Below, one piece after another: positions 36,701 to 51,700 of a DNA stretch of 64,000 nt. Origin of the DNA: Typha latifolia (taxonomy: Eukaryota; Streptophyta; Magnoliopsida; Poales; Typhaceae). Positions within the stretch are counted from its first letter, which is position 1, and the number at the start of each line of letters is the position of its first letter. The translations under genes and the position numbers were made by a program. Below the pieces are notes generated by a model. It made no database searches. It was not told where the DNA came from and saw nothing but the letters and a program-made list of their open reading frames with translations. The DNA is taken from NCBI GenBank assembly GCA_019914945.1, contig CM034100.1, positions 13,093,096 to 13,157,095 on the forward strand, given 5' to 3'.

Positions 36701-39700
36701 GAGGACATGGACTTTAACAAAAGGAATAGTATGTACTTTATAACATATTAGATTTTCCGAAGCGATCTCAGGTGTCTCTATACATATGAACTTTACTTGA
36801 GGAAAAAGTTCTGAATGACATAAAATTTAGTAAAGCGGAAGTCGAGGAAAGCACCAGCCATAATACTTTACAATTCAGCTGTTTCTAAGTGCACATGTTG
36901 CTTCTCTGCTTCTAAAGAAGAAAATCCAACAATTTAAACTAGCAGATTTCATAATCAAATTCATGAGCTAAGAACAATTCATATAATTATGCTCCAATAC
37001 TAGTTTCTCTTCCCACGGATAATGGCTTCTCATTCTGTACTTGACTTTATTCCAAAAAATGAAATATTAAGAATTGAGAGGGGCAAAATAGAGTAATTGA
37101 CTTTACCCCAAAAATAATATACTAAACCATGATTTTAGAATGATTATATTGCTCTATTAGAAAACATAGAGAAACTAGATATGTCATGTTACCTGGAAGA
37201 CTCTCTCGAAACCAATCTCATTTCCTTCAAGAACAATAGTTTCTATAAGTTTTCTTCCAGGAGGCAAGTCCATGATCTATTAAAGAATTAGATAAAGAAG
37301 TTAAATGTATTTCCGGGCATATAAATGTGTACGATACAAAGTTAACAGATCAAAACACCTAAGAGCTACAAAAAATAAGAACTCAAGATAGCCAGAAGCT
37401 TTTTAACTCACTAAAAGTTAATGGATGCATGCATGATTAAGTATATTAATGCAGATCTAACTACAGAAACAGAAATGAGTAAGTTCTAATGTTCTTGCAT
37501 GCAGCTTGTTTCAGTCAGGAAAACGTTGTTGTCATTTCTCGGGTATCGAAAACAGAAGGTATCTTAATTTTAGTTGCATTTTTAAGTAGGAGATAAAGGA
37601 CTAAGTATAGGACATCATCTTGAAGCTGAAAACAATAAGAAGATAAAATTCAAGGGCAATCTCGTGGAGCTAGACTCCAATAAATATCTTATCTTGCATG
37701 AGTTTTCTTCTTTTTGTTAGTGATTCTTTACCACTTCCTCACTTTTTTCACCATTCTTGATCCTCTTTTCTTATCAACCCCCACACCCATATTACTCTTG
37801 GAATTAATGTTACGAGAGCCAGAGGATCTGCACAAGGAAACTTGAAATAAGAATGGCATTATCACTGTCACTGTTGCAGCATCTATTTATGAATCCGATG
37901 CCAAGTTCCTCAATAACTGAAATTTCCAGGTGAAAAGATGGACAGAGCACAACTATGAGATATAAATGGATATGCAAATTTTTTTAGGGCACATTTAGGA
38001 AGCAGAGAACTGGGAAGTCACTTTGAACTTCGAAGTTCTAGGAAAACCTGAGTGTAATACGAGTTTCAGTCATTTGGCTGGCAGAGAAAATGGATGCAAA
38101 CTTTCTATCTAGCTCTTACAATTAAGTGTCTGTGGCTTTAGCTTGAGAAATAATACCTTGATCTTTTTCCTTATGCCATTATTATTTACTAATATGCAAC
38201 CATCCTCACCTTTCATATCCAACCTGGGGCAGCTCATCTAACTTAATAGACCGAAGCCCGTCCAAGGCCTATCCAAATTTTTTGGACCACAAGCCGGCCT
38301 AAGCCCTTGGGATTGAGCTTAGCCTCTCCTAGCCAGAAATTTTAAGCTCGATGATGGGCCCGTAACCCGAACTAGTAGCCTGCCGAAAGCTTCTACTGTT
38401 TTTTCTTTTTTTGCCATGATTCATTTCCAAGAAAAATTGGCATTTCCTATATTTTAATTTACCTTGTTTTACCTTCATCCTCAATAAATTGTTGTCTTTC
38501 AATGACCTTTTCAAGATTGACAGCTCTCATGAATCATGATAGCCATTTTTTTTCTTTAACCCTTGGAAGCACATCAAGTATCAGACCAACTTTGAGTTTG
38601 ATATTGGCCCAGCCCATAGATCTAAAATCTCTCAACCTGATGGTTGAGCCTAAGCCTAGGCCTAAAGTTGAGCGTGGTCCATACCTAGGCCTAAAGTTGG
38701 CCCGAACCAGCCCAGCGGGCCCAAGGCCACCCCTAATTCAACCTAGCCTAAGTCACTATTTCCTTCACAACTTTAGTTGTTTCTTACATATAGCAGTTCA
38801 CAAAAAGGAATTTCCTGTGAAATAAATTCTAATGTGATCTCTTTTATTCTGTGAAGTCCCTTCAATGAAGCTCCAGATCTTAGTCATGGCAGACCAGAAG
38901 ATGCCTCCAACAAATAATACATAACATAGGTAAGAAAGATGACTGTAACAGTTGGTAAGGAAACTAATGGAAGAACAAGATAAGAGTAATTCAGTATACA
39001 TGTAAAACCACCCTTAAGTTGCTGACATAGAAGACTGTTCCTAACCCATTTTATGGCGGGATAATAAACTAACGAGATACCAGAAGAACAACTGATTAAC
39101 AAGGTAAGTTACCGGAAACACCAAAATCATTCAACTTGCATGTCCCTTATAACACGGTGTTAAAATATTATTAAATAGAATAACGAAGTGAAGATGACTA
39201 TACACAACTCCAAGAAGATATTTAGTGAGGCTTCCCATACCTGAGTTAGAGACATATCACCATACAAAGCAAGAGCAAGTGTTCTCGGAATGGGCGTAGC
39301 CGACATAGCAAGAATGTGAGGGGCCATATAAATTTTATCCTCAAAAGTTTCATCAAGATTTCCACAGGCATTTTTTGAGCTTGGTGAAGAAGAGTATAAC
39401 TGTAAATAGAATGCTTCAATCATTCCATGGGTATAAGCACATCTAAAATCTTGTTAAAATTCACCAAGACATTGAGCAACCATTATATGAACAATTCTCT
39501 CATCTTGAATATCAGGCAAATATGCATAGCTAATAAGATGTACTCTTCTAAAGCAACTATTCCAAGTAAATGAGTCAATATTTACCACCAAGAAATGTCA
39601 ATAAAACAGTCAGAAAACTGTAGGTTAAGGGAAAAATATATTTGCATACAAACTGAGAGATAACCTGAATGGCATGCATTTTTTGTTACAGTGTAACAGA

Positions 39701-42700
39701 TAGATCACTGCAGATAAATTCCAAACCTGAATGGCATGTACTTTTTGTTACAGTGTAGCAGACAGATTACTGTGGATAAATTCCTGGTTTGGAAATTTTA
39801 TTTCTTCTCAAAATGTTAAATCTAATCAAATCTGTCAAGAAAATCCAAGCAAACATAACTGCTGGTGGAAGTTCATAAGAAAAGTTCAAGGTATGACCAT
39901 GAACAGTGGAGAGCTAACTACCTTATTGTTAAATCTTCCTCTTTGAATCACACCAAAGCGGTGCTGCTCATCTACGACAGCAATGCGTAAAGCTGAAAAA
40001 TCAATTTTCTCAGCTATCAAACTGTGTGTTCCAATGACCATTGCTATATCTCCGTTCTGGAGACCCTGTCAAACAGCAAGAGATGACCAAAGAAATACTC
40101 CAAAAAAAAAATCTAAAAAAAAGCACAGTTTTGAAAACAGAATATGCCTGAAGAATTATCCTTGACTCCCTAGTTGAGGTGGAGCCAGTAAGTAATGCAA
40201 TTTTAGGTTTACATATGTCCCCTTTAATATTCTCCAGCAAAGAATCTAAATGTTGGTAATGCTGACTCGCAAGTAGCTCTGTTGGAACCATGAAAGCAGC
40301 CTGGATCAAGACTTGATAGTTAGCATCACGTGGAAGTTTAACATGCTTAAGTACGATACTCTGTTTGCATAACTAAACTTTTGATACAACCAAGAGAAAT
40401 CTGCAAAATGATCCAATGCTAAATTTGATAGGTTAATAATCAATTGCATTAATTTAAGGTTAACAACCTGAAATCCTGAGCCAATAACCTCCATACATGC
40501 AAGGAAAGCAACCACAGTTTTTCCACAGCCAACATCACCCTGTAAAAGAAATTATCCAAGTGGTAAATATTCACAAGCCATCAGAAGATGCATATCCATG
40601 TTTAACATCCCATGAAGTGGTGAAACTAAAATAACAAAAATGCAGGTTGATTCAAACAACACAGAAAGTAAGGAATTTAAGTGAAGTTAAATTCATAAAG
40701 TACAATAACTAATAAGATATAACATGAGACTAGCTCAGAATTTTCAAACTAAATCAATGAAAACTGGTGTTCTAAAGGAGTTTTGGTGCAAAGACTTACA
40801 GGAGTATGCAGAAGCAGGCATATAAATTCTATTTGTGCCACTTGCACTAGAAATAACTAATTTCCACGCATGTAAAACTAAAAAGCATGCCATATCTGCT
40901 GACATGGGAAAACCAACAACTGTATGAAGCTGATGTTTGAAAGATAATTACAATCACACCCTGAAGGATCAACAGTCAGTCAGCTTGACCTTAAATCTGT
41001 AACACTTTCAGGACAACTGATCTTTCTGCATATGTACAAATGGCAATGTCGCACCCATTTATTTAGCAGCTAATCCAATTTTGGAAAGCATCAACTTCTG
41101 TCTGATGAAACTAGATTATCAAATTTTAACAGCTTTACATTCTGATCTGTAACACAGTGTGTCCTACTATCTGCAGTGATAGGCTATGTAAAACAGTGAT
41201 GCTTAACCACTCAAGGAGTTGAACTGTTCAATATTTTCCAAAATGTAAGACGCTAAACAGTATATGTTTTATAAAACGAACTTTTGACATTTTCATCTAA
41301 AAGTAAAACGTTGAACTTATCAATGTTTGACTTAGGACTATAGTAAAACCGACCCATTTTAGTATTAAGTTTGAGGGATAGTCTATTTGTGTAAATAAAA
41401 TTTAAAAGATAGCTAGTTTGGTAAAAAAAAACTCATCTATTTTAACATATAATACTTCTATCTATAGTTATCAGATTTGGATCGGACTGAATAGTCGAAC
41501 CAGTGAACCGACCACCAAACCGGTTCGATTTTGTTATTAGACCGGATAAGCAATTGACCCGATAAAAATCGACTAACCCGGCAGTTGAAATATTGACCCG
41601 TGCAACCTGCCTGTTTTTTAGTGAACCGATCGGGTCAACTATTTTTACAAAGTTACATAATTATCCTTAATATTTAATTATTCTATTCTATATCCTAATA
41701 GTATTTTAGTCCTAAAATTTTGAAGATGTTTAGTTTATAACGTATTTGGTGTTTTGAAATTAGTTCTTTTATAGATATACCCTTAAAAAATTCCTTATTT
41801 GCTTGTATGTCTATCTAAAGTTTATATTTACATGTATGCATCTGAAAATTTAAAAAAATTGCACGTATATTTTTTAAAATCCTTATTTTGTGCATGAAAA
41901 CCACTTCGAATAAATTACTATTAAACTTTGAATAATTTACATGTAAAAAGATTAAAAAAATACTTATTTTTGTTTTCAAGTATTTCTCTTACTTAATAGT
42001 ATTTTTATCATTTTATATTAAATACTTAATATGGTGATCTTTCAAAGTCCCTGCGTAGTGAAGCCATTCCAGAATCATCACTATGAAAGGTGAGGAAAAG
42101 AGGAAGTGAGAGGGAGTACAACTCCAAGGAGTAGCAGATGAAGCAAGAAAGGCCCCAGAGAACACAAGGCTGCAGATGAGGACTTGTACAACATTCCACC
42201 AGAAGCAAAAGGATGACATTGTTGAGGAATTTGTGGGTGAGATGCCCTGGAATCAACTGCGCTGCTTGAGTAACTACTAATTTTATTCTGCTTCACTCTT
42301 TTTAGGTTTATATTGATCATGCAATAGGAAAAGAGAGAAGGTTAAAAAAAAAAGGACCAGTTGAAATCGTCAAGTATCTAAACAATGCAAAGGACATTTA
42401 CTCAGGACCACAGTATGACCAAAGGTATACTTACATTCTACCCAAGCCCGGCTTGAGCCCAATGTTTGACAGTCTAGTGGGCGGTAATAGGTTGGAATGT
42501 TCCAGCCAACTTGAGTGACTCATAGGTGGGCCGACAAACAAACGCCAGCTACTCGGCCCGATGATCACCTCTAACTGCTATACACATACATAGATAATGA
42601 TCTTAACAGGTATCTCACTCATCTAAATAAGATTTTTGTACTAAAGATTGTCATGCCAAAGGCACCATGCACGTCAGTCTTGGCTTGGCACAATAAGAAT

Positions 42701-45700
42701 CATGAAATGCGTTGTCCTAAGAAAGTGTGTTGTTGGCTAGATCGCCTCAAGATGCCTAGAAAAATTTTAAAACACTTTTAGGGCCTGAAAATAGATTTCA
42801 AAGGCTAAATTGAAGTCCTTTAGATCTAGAAATTGGTGTATTGCACGCAATACCTCACAGGAGATAGTAGATCTACTTGAACAATACACCAATCAAATTC
42901 TACTTTGAGGATATTTCTAAGTTAGGGCGCATAATTTAAGGACAACCAAAATTTACATTTGACTTCTGACATTTGAAATGTAATTTTTATAGATCAAGCA
43001 CCAAAAGGTCAAGGAATATCAAAAGTGAACCCAAATCAAGTTGCTTTGAAATTTGAAGTTGATATATCCAATGTCTTATAGCATGGAATAATATGGGTAG
43101 GGACGAAGGAGTATTGAGATACTCCCAAGTCCCATCATATCTCTGTTGTTAATCAACTGACACGATACATTTGAAACCCGATCCATTGGCACGAAGGAGT
43201 ATTGAGATACTCCCAAGTCCCATCATATCTCTGTCGTTAATCAACTGACACGATACATTTGAAACCCGCTCCATTGGCATGGCAATCCATTCTCTGAACA
43301 TGTTTCAACAAAGGCAATCAACAGGTTAAATATCTTGCAAGAGCAAAGGTCAAGTGTCTTTACTTGCTCCCTCAATTTCATCATTATCTTATTTGTTTGA
43401 TTCTTTCCTCTTTTGCTTTCTTCTAATTCTAAATTTCACATTTTAACAAAGCTAATTTGTTATATATCAATCTTTGAGGTAAGGAGTTGATCAAAGTGAA
43501 TCAAGAGTTCAAGACACTTTCTTTGAACTAGGCTGAGATATTCAGATATCACTATCTTCGATCTTTAAAAAAATAACCAAGGTTCTAAGTATTGATATCA
43601 GAACCAGCCACCCAAAAAAAATGATAATATTTGTTGTACTGGTGGGATCAGTTAGAAGTTTCGATGTCGGACGTGTTTAATTATAAAAATTAAATTTTAT
43701 TATAATAATCAGAATAATAGTAAATAAAATAGAACAAATGGCACACATGTATTTGAACATCAAGAGCAACAAAAAACAATTATCTTTTACTCTCTCTTGG
43801 GAATTAGTTCACTCACCTCTTTCTCTCTCTACTAACATCTCTTTTTACAATGGGTCTTTTGTTCTTTTTCTACCTCTCTATCTCTCCTCCCCTCTCCCTC
43901 TCTCTACTCTCTCTCTCTTGGATCTGACTTGCATCCAACCAATGCCAAGCCAACTCCCATCCCATCTGTCACGACCCGAAATATAAATCATGACCGGCCA
44001 TGTATCCTAATAGGCTTGAGATACATGAAACTTTAACTAATTATCCATATAATATAATGAAACTCAAAATTATTTAATAACTCCTATTCAAAAACCTTCA
44101 AAAATAATAAAATATCTAATTATATAATCAATGTCTTCTAAACATTACTAAGGCAATATTTAGCTTTTCAATTTGAAACTAAGACCCACTATTATATTTT
44201 AAAATGTGAGTCAATATCCTAAGTGTAGATATAGTCCCAATATCCATGTTCATTAGTCATGCTGAGAGGCATCAAAAATATTAAAGGAGTTTAATGAGTT
44301 AACAACTTTAGCTTAGTGAATGAATCCACCCAAAAGTTAGAAAATCATTCTTTATATAATATGAGATATTAACCAAAGCTCAATAATTAATAACAATAGC
44401 CAGCAAGCTCATAACATGAATAACAAGTATAAGCCATACAAACGCAATTAGCAAGCTAATATCATGAACTATTTTATTATGCAAACCTCCTCAATTTCAA
44501 TAGTGCCAACTACCTCAACTTGGGACTGTGTTAGTGGATCTATATCAACTAGAAGTCACCTCAAGATGCGCTCGTGTCTTTTACTCATAGCTGGTCTGGT
44601 TAAAATCACCAAGAGGTGTCACTATGAGATAAATGCAACCTATCTTTTTCACCAACCATAAAGAGAAATTAAAGTCACCTCAGGAAAAATTCTAGTCTAG
44701 CCTAAAATTGTTCTCTAACTTTATCATAGTCACTAAAATAGATCATGTACTGATTAGGAATAAGTCTCTCTCATAAACTTCAAGATATACTTGAGTTACC
44801 ACGGAAAGATACACAAAAAATATCTAACATGTGTTTGTTCTTGAAGTTTTACTAACCCATAGCCAATATTTTACCAACGATGACGGTCTGTAAGAACTAG
44901 AAAAAATAATTGTCGCGTGCGGGGCACTTGCCTCACTAGTCTCCTCCTCCTTTCCTTCTCTTCTTTTCTTCTCTGATTGGGATTAGAGATCACTGAAATC
45001 TCGCGATGCCCTAATTATTATAGCCTATAAAATCTCGTCGTCGCCCTTGAGTCCTTGTGGCTCGGGAAGTTCTGGAGGCAAGCTCCATGGCTGATGACCA
45101 TGGAGCTATGCTTATTGGTGTTGACTGCGTACCGCGGACATCCTGTAGGAGTCACCGAGATCACGAGGGTCGCATGGATGCCTTCGGCTTGGCGCCCTAG
45201 CAGCATTGTCACTAACTCTCTCTCTCTCTCTCTCTCAAAAATAAAGAAGGCAGACTAGAGCAACCTGAGTCTCATCTTCATCTCTTATGTTAAGTGATTT
45301 GGGTCGGATTTGGATTTCGAACCCAAGGAATCCGACCCAACTCATTTAACTTAATGAGATTGGGCATTAAGCCCAATCCATTTAATTAGATTTATGGATA
45401 GCCTGTGGGCCAGCGACAGCCTAACCCAACCTTTGGGTTTGAATGGTTGCAGACCAACTGCAGCCCAACTAAATAATTGGGCTTAATCTAGCCCATTTGA
45501 ATAATCTAATTAGTTTCAAATTTCATAAATCATAATGTTGGTTAAATTAAAGTTATGTTATTTATTTATTATTAAAGGTGGTGATTTTTAACACGTAGAT
45601 TAGATATTTCAGTTATTTCACATAAACTCAGGTGTGTAGGTTCACTCACGTTTTTATTCGTTGTGTATTTTATACTTTTTACATGACTACATATTTTTTT

Positions 45701-48700
45701 GTGTGCAAATTAAATATCATATATCTATGTTCAAATTAATTATTATATTCTATGTGCAAAATATATGACTCATTATATTGTTATACTTGATGCAAAATAG
45801 CAATTTTAATAATTATGAATATTAGTGAAAATATAACTGATATTTGGTATGACTTTGAGAACAAACTCAAGCTAGATATTCTTCGTGAATCTCTTTGTGG
45901 TAATTCAAGTCTACCCTAAAGTCCCGAGAGTAGAACTATACCTAATCAGCATATAATCTGTTTAAGTGACTCTAGTATGAGTAAGTCTACCTTGACGTCT
46001 AGGGACCAGACATATGCCTGATCAATACATGATCTGTTTTGGTGACTCTGACGCAATTAGAGAACAGTCTCAAGCTGGATTAGAAATCTCTTTGAGGTAA
46101 CTTTAATATCTCTCTATGGTTAGTGAAAAAGACAGGTTGCGTTCATCACATAGTGACATCTACTAGTGACCCTTAAAAGAAGACACAGTGTGTGTGTTTA
46201 TCACATAATAACACCTCCCGGTGATCATAACTGAATTGACTATAAGAAAAGACTCATGCTTATCTAAAGATGACTTTTAGTTGATATGGATCTCCGGACA
46301 AAGGCCCAAGTTGAGACAACTAGCATTATTGAAATTGAGAATGGTTGCATAATGAAGTAGATTATGTTAATTGCATCCTTGTGGCTTATGCTTATTATTC
46401 ATATTATGAGTCACTGACTATTGTTTTCATTATTGAGCTTCAGTTAATTACTCATATTAGATAAAGAATGATTTTCTAGCTTTTAAATGGATGTGACACT
46501 GACTATATTGGCTCATGGGTCTTCTGAGATTTTAGGTTCTAGTCAACATGGCGACTGAGCGAGATATACCGGGACCTCACCTCCACTTGGGATCCACTAA
46601 TTTTAGCTTTCAATTCTATTAGTCTTTACATTTTAAAATTTAGTTAATTCAGTTTGATTGAAGACACATTAGTGATGACATTGCTCAGTTTCATTGTTGT
46701 TAGATTACATTTATTAAAGTTAGCTATTTATATTAAATTTTTGTCATGATGGACTTAGAAAATTATTTATTAAGGTTTTATGTATCTTAAGCCTATTAAG
46801 ATATATGGCCGATCATGATTCCGATTTCGGATCGTGACACCATCTCCTCATCTCGATATTGTAGAAATGCTACAGTACCGCTGCCAAAAACTTTCTTTTA
46901 AGATTTTTTTTTCTTTTTCTAAGCCTCCATTTTATAGATCAAAGATATAAGAATCCTAATAGGATAGGGATTATAATCACTTTTCTCAATTATATACCTT
47001 ATTATAAATATTAATTTGATTTATCCAAATCCTAAAGTATCAAGGATTAAACTAAATCTCTCATTATCTAAATAATTATCTCTAATTTCTTATTTATATA
47101 TTTATTTTTGAAATTCTGGGTTGTTACAGCATCTCTTTCTTCTCTCTCTCACAAATCTGACTTGCGTCCTACCTAGGCCAAGCCCCATTCCCATCACATC
47201 TCTTTCTTCTCTCTGTCTCTTTCTCTCCCAAGAAAATTGGTGGTTCTTCAACATAGATGAAATAGAATATGATAACCAAAGAAAGGAATATAGTTAGAGC
47301 AAAAGAAACTTTCTTCTAAAATGAATGCTTACAACATAGGAGGCATGATTTACCGGAAATCTATAGGAGCTAGTGCAATAGAAAGAACCAACACACAACT
47401 GCTGGAGTAGAAACACCACAAAAAGCTATCTGAAAATAGTTGAAAAGGCAAAAACCTCATGCCAGTACCTGCAGAAGCCTATTCATTGGGACTGGTCTCT
47501 TGAGATCCCAAATAATCTCTGATGCCGCGTTCAACTGACCAGGAGTCAATGAATATGGAAGAGCTTCTAACAATGCCCTAGTAAGAGAAGACCATTCCTT
47601 CACACAAGCAGCATTTAGCTCTTGGTTTTTGTATCTATACAACAAATTTTCCTTTTCAACCCTTGTACCAAGTGCTTGAAGCATTTGAAATAGTCTCCCC
47701 AACTGGAATAATAACAAATCACAACATAGTATAAGAATCTCTGATTCAAGAATAATTGAATCAACATAGTATAACAAATTTTCCTTTTCAACCCTTGTAC
47801 CATGTGCAGAATAATTCAAGAATAATCTCTGATTCAACATAGTATAACAAATTTTCCTTTTCAACCCTTGTACCATGTGCAGCATCCTATATATATATCT
47901 ATATATATATATGGAACTTCACGACGTCACTTTTGACAAAGCATATGATAAGTTTCCCAGAAAGGCAGTAACACAATTGCTAGTATACTGAGAAACGGAA
48001 ACTCCACTACAGGATGCCAAATTTTTTCTTACACCAAAGTTACCGGAGTATTTAAGTAACGAAGATATTAAAGACAAAAACTCCAATGTAAAATGAAACT
48101 CCAGCTAAGAATTCCAAAGTTTTATATATGTGTTCCCTTTGTAGCACAACAAACAGGAAAAGAAATAAAGAACAACCTTCTAGAGTTTCATATATATGTT
48201 CCCTTTGTAGCACAACAAACAGGAAAAGAAAAATGAATGGCCTTGGGAAAATATTAGGCAAACCCCACCACCACCACACACACACACACAAAAAAAACAA
48301 AAACAAAAATTGGAAGTTGGCAGTAGAAATGTGCACATTTTTCATGTTCGATTAAACAATCATTGTACTAGACAAATCAATTTCAGAAACTTCATAACGC
48401 AGCTCTAGAAACAGTTGGCACCTGGTACCTTTTCACTGGGTAACCTGTTCACCGAGGTGTTCCAACCAAAAAAACAACCATACCTCAACTTGCATGGATT
48501 ACTTGATTTTTCTACTTTATAATATCAGTAGAAGTATGATGCCACAAGCAAGAAATCAGATACACAGACACAAATATTTGCATTTTCCCATCATGCAATG
48601 AGAGCCAGATATAACCATTTAAGAGATCAAAATCGCAAGTTTGTAGTTTAAGTATGCATGAGTTAACCCCCATATGAAGCTGCTGCAACTAATTTGATAT

Positions 48701-51700
48701 ACATGATATTCATTACCTGAAGGTAAAAGAAATCATCGAATATAATTCTTCTACGAGCCAAATCAGCTTCATTTAAATGTTTAGGTTGATGAATTCCCAT
48801 GTAGGCCTGCAATTAGTCAGAAAAGTGGAAACTATTTGATAAAATCAACAGACCAGTATAACTGTATAAACAACAACAAAAAAACAAATATACAAATAAT
48901 AACTCTAACAGACAGGCCTTAGAAGAGGGACTAATCATATCATTATTAGACAGCATTTCCAAATTATAAGGGAACAGATGGACAAAATACTAGTAATTCT
49001 ACAATAACAAGTATAATCAGAAATCAACTTCAGCTCACCCCTAGAGCACATTACTAAAAAGGCTGAGTCCTCAACAAAATAATCAAATTTCATCAAATTT
49101 AAATCTACAAAGTGATGGCAACTCAACATATTGTAACAGGCAACTACAATTTAAAACTGATAATGGTTACTCTTAGCAGTGCTTTCACAGTTGATCATCT
49201 TAGACGAGAACTGTGTCAAGCACATTTCAGAATCAGCCTGCTAGTCATGAAAATGAACGTCAATAAACACCAGCTCATTGGGTTACTTCAGCAGATTAGC
49301 AAATTAACACTATTAATCTCATTCAGTCAAACATTTTCTCCTCCATATTTATTGTGTAAAACATTAGTCCATTAGTTGTCACCACAAACTTTACTGCCCA
49401 CAATTGACATCATTAAGCAGCTCTTTTGCTCACTTATATGTAACGGAGAAGTACTTTGATTGCAATAAACACTTGATGGGATAAATTTTTTCCAAGGTTT
49501 GAGAAAATGAAAAGCTCTGTTGTGCTAATGTAGACGAGCCTGATACAGTTAAATAGTTCAAATTCCAATGTTCTAATGCAAATGAGCCAAGTCGAGCAAG
49601 TTGAAATGCATGTGTACCATAAGCCAACCTCAAGCGACTCCAGCTTAATAACTGTAAGTGTTGCCTCAAGATCGACTCGCATTAATACCAAACTCGTCCA
49701 AGCTTGGGCCAGTTCCTAAAAGAAACACAAGTTCTAGTGTAGCTATAAAGAAAAAGTCTGCTCAGAACATGAGATTTAGTCTGCTCATACCACAGGAAGT
49801 AATCTGCTCATGCCACAAAATGTTCCGGAGCTCCAGAAGTAGGAAATTTGTACATGCTTCTCAAACAAGCTCATAATTTGAGCTCAAACTCGGCTCATTT
49901 AATAAGCACAAACATAGCCGAAAACTGGACTAGATTGAGCGGTTTTCAAGCTAACAACCATATTTGACACCCCAATGCTGATGTAACAGGTCATATTTGA
50001 AAGAGGGTAATCATCACCCAACTGGAGTTCAATAGATGTGATGTTCTTGAGAAAGCAAACCATTAAACAATTGCAACAAATGTCACTGACCAAACAGGCA
50101 AATGCAGTCCTGAAGACAGACATATTTTAGACCTTCAAAGTTTTCCTTATTTTTGTAGAGGCCAGCAAAACAGACTAAATCACACAGAACAAAAGACTTT
50201 GCATAGAAGAAACTAAATTCTTCCATCAGGTCAACTTAATGATTGAAGCTAAGAAATAGAATTGAATTACAGACTTACATCAACAAGATTTAATAAGTTG
50301 AACTCTGTAAGAATCTCAGGGGGCATAGGATCCATATCAGAAGTCAAAATCTTCAAAGCTCTGCATATACATGTAAGTTAGAACACAACCTTGCAAAGAC
50401 AATAGAAAAAGACCTTAGTATTCACAAATAAAAACTCCTACTTCATTTTTAAGTACAAATTGAAATTCCAAGAAAGCAGTGAGAAATACAAATTCAATAA
50501 TTGCATGGGAGCTAAAAGGTTTCATTTCCCATCTCATGGAAAACTCCGTTTGCCCTCTCAGCCCTATCTATATCTAGGGGTATTTTAGATTACACTATTT
50601 GGTGAAATAACTAATAAAAGTATTTCATTATGGTATTTCTCAAAAAGTTTGGATGACAAGTCTGCAAAGTAGAGCACTTCTAGGAAAGGGGAAAAGGAAG
50701 TGTGTTGCATGTTTATCTTTAAGAGTTTCAAATATTTATACTTCTAGTTGCATTCATATTATCATCAAAACAATAGCTGTTAGTTTAGTATGTTTACTTG
50801 TTATTACTTGAAAAGCTCAGTAAACATATGGCGAGCAATTCCTTAATCACTTCTTCAAGAACAGTATTACACAAGTAAGAAGGCCCCACTTGCTGCACTC
50901 CTAGTTCATGGCAAGAAGTTGCTCTTTGGAGTTAATGTGAAAAGCTTCCATGCTAAGCAAAATATGATAACCTTCCATATATTAAGTTATGTTCATAAAT
51001 AAGGCAAATATTTACCACAAGAAGAACGAACAAAAACATCAATCAAGTATCATATCATACTTTAAGAGTACAAAAAGGGAATCTTAGAAAAGGTATTACA
51101 TTCTTGCAAAATAATGGGAAAATAAAAGAAGTAAAAATCAAGCTGGTAGGTGACAATGGTAACCAATGATGGCCGTGCCACAGGCACGGCACGTGCCGCG
51201 GCATTTGCCGGCCGTGCCGTAAGAGAATGAGAGAAAGAGGTAAGGGATACTCACATTTGCCATTGTAGTCGCCATCGCCGCCCGCTTCGTGCCCTAGCCC
51301 TCGAGAGAGAAGACGATCGAGGCAGAGGGATTGAGAGAGAGAGAGAGAGAGAGAGATCGGGAGAGGGTTTAAAATTTAAGTTGCGGGTACAGATCTGGAT
51401 TGTCTTCTCTCGGGGGCTAGGGCATGAAGCGAGCGGCGGGCGACGAGGTCGATGATGAGTAGCGATGCGTTAGGAGGGGTGTCGTGCGGCACTCTCGTGC
51501 CACATGCCGGTACGCCGCCGGCACGCCCCATGTCGGTCGGCACGGCCATCCTTGATGGTAACCATAACAAAGGGGGAAAAGTCAAGAGTCTCCATCCAAT
51601 AGCTTATGAACCTCCAATCAAGGATGGTCGTGCCACACAATGGCCAGCACAACATGGCACTTGCCGGCCATGCCGAAAGAGAGGGAGAAAAAGAGGTGAT

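Larger units (their letters stand above)
43967..46839. mobile_element. element with long terminal inverted repeats, RECG1 intron 10
   Basis: The left end starts TGTCACGACCCGAAAT. The reverse complement of the right end starts TGTCACGATCCGAAAT and matches the left end over about 80 bp (shared GGCCAT.TATC.TAATAGGCTT). Length is 2.87 kb. The flanks ccatcccatc (left) and ccatctcctc (right) agree at 8 of 10 positions, which would suit a MULE-type duplication. An alternative right border at 47127 (GTTACA) was considered. The inside has no transposase but carries the gene-like leader unit from 44889. Confidence 0.7.
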
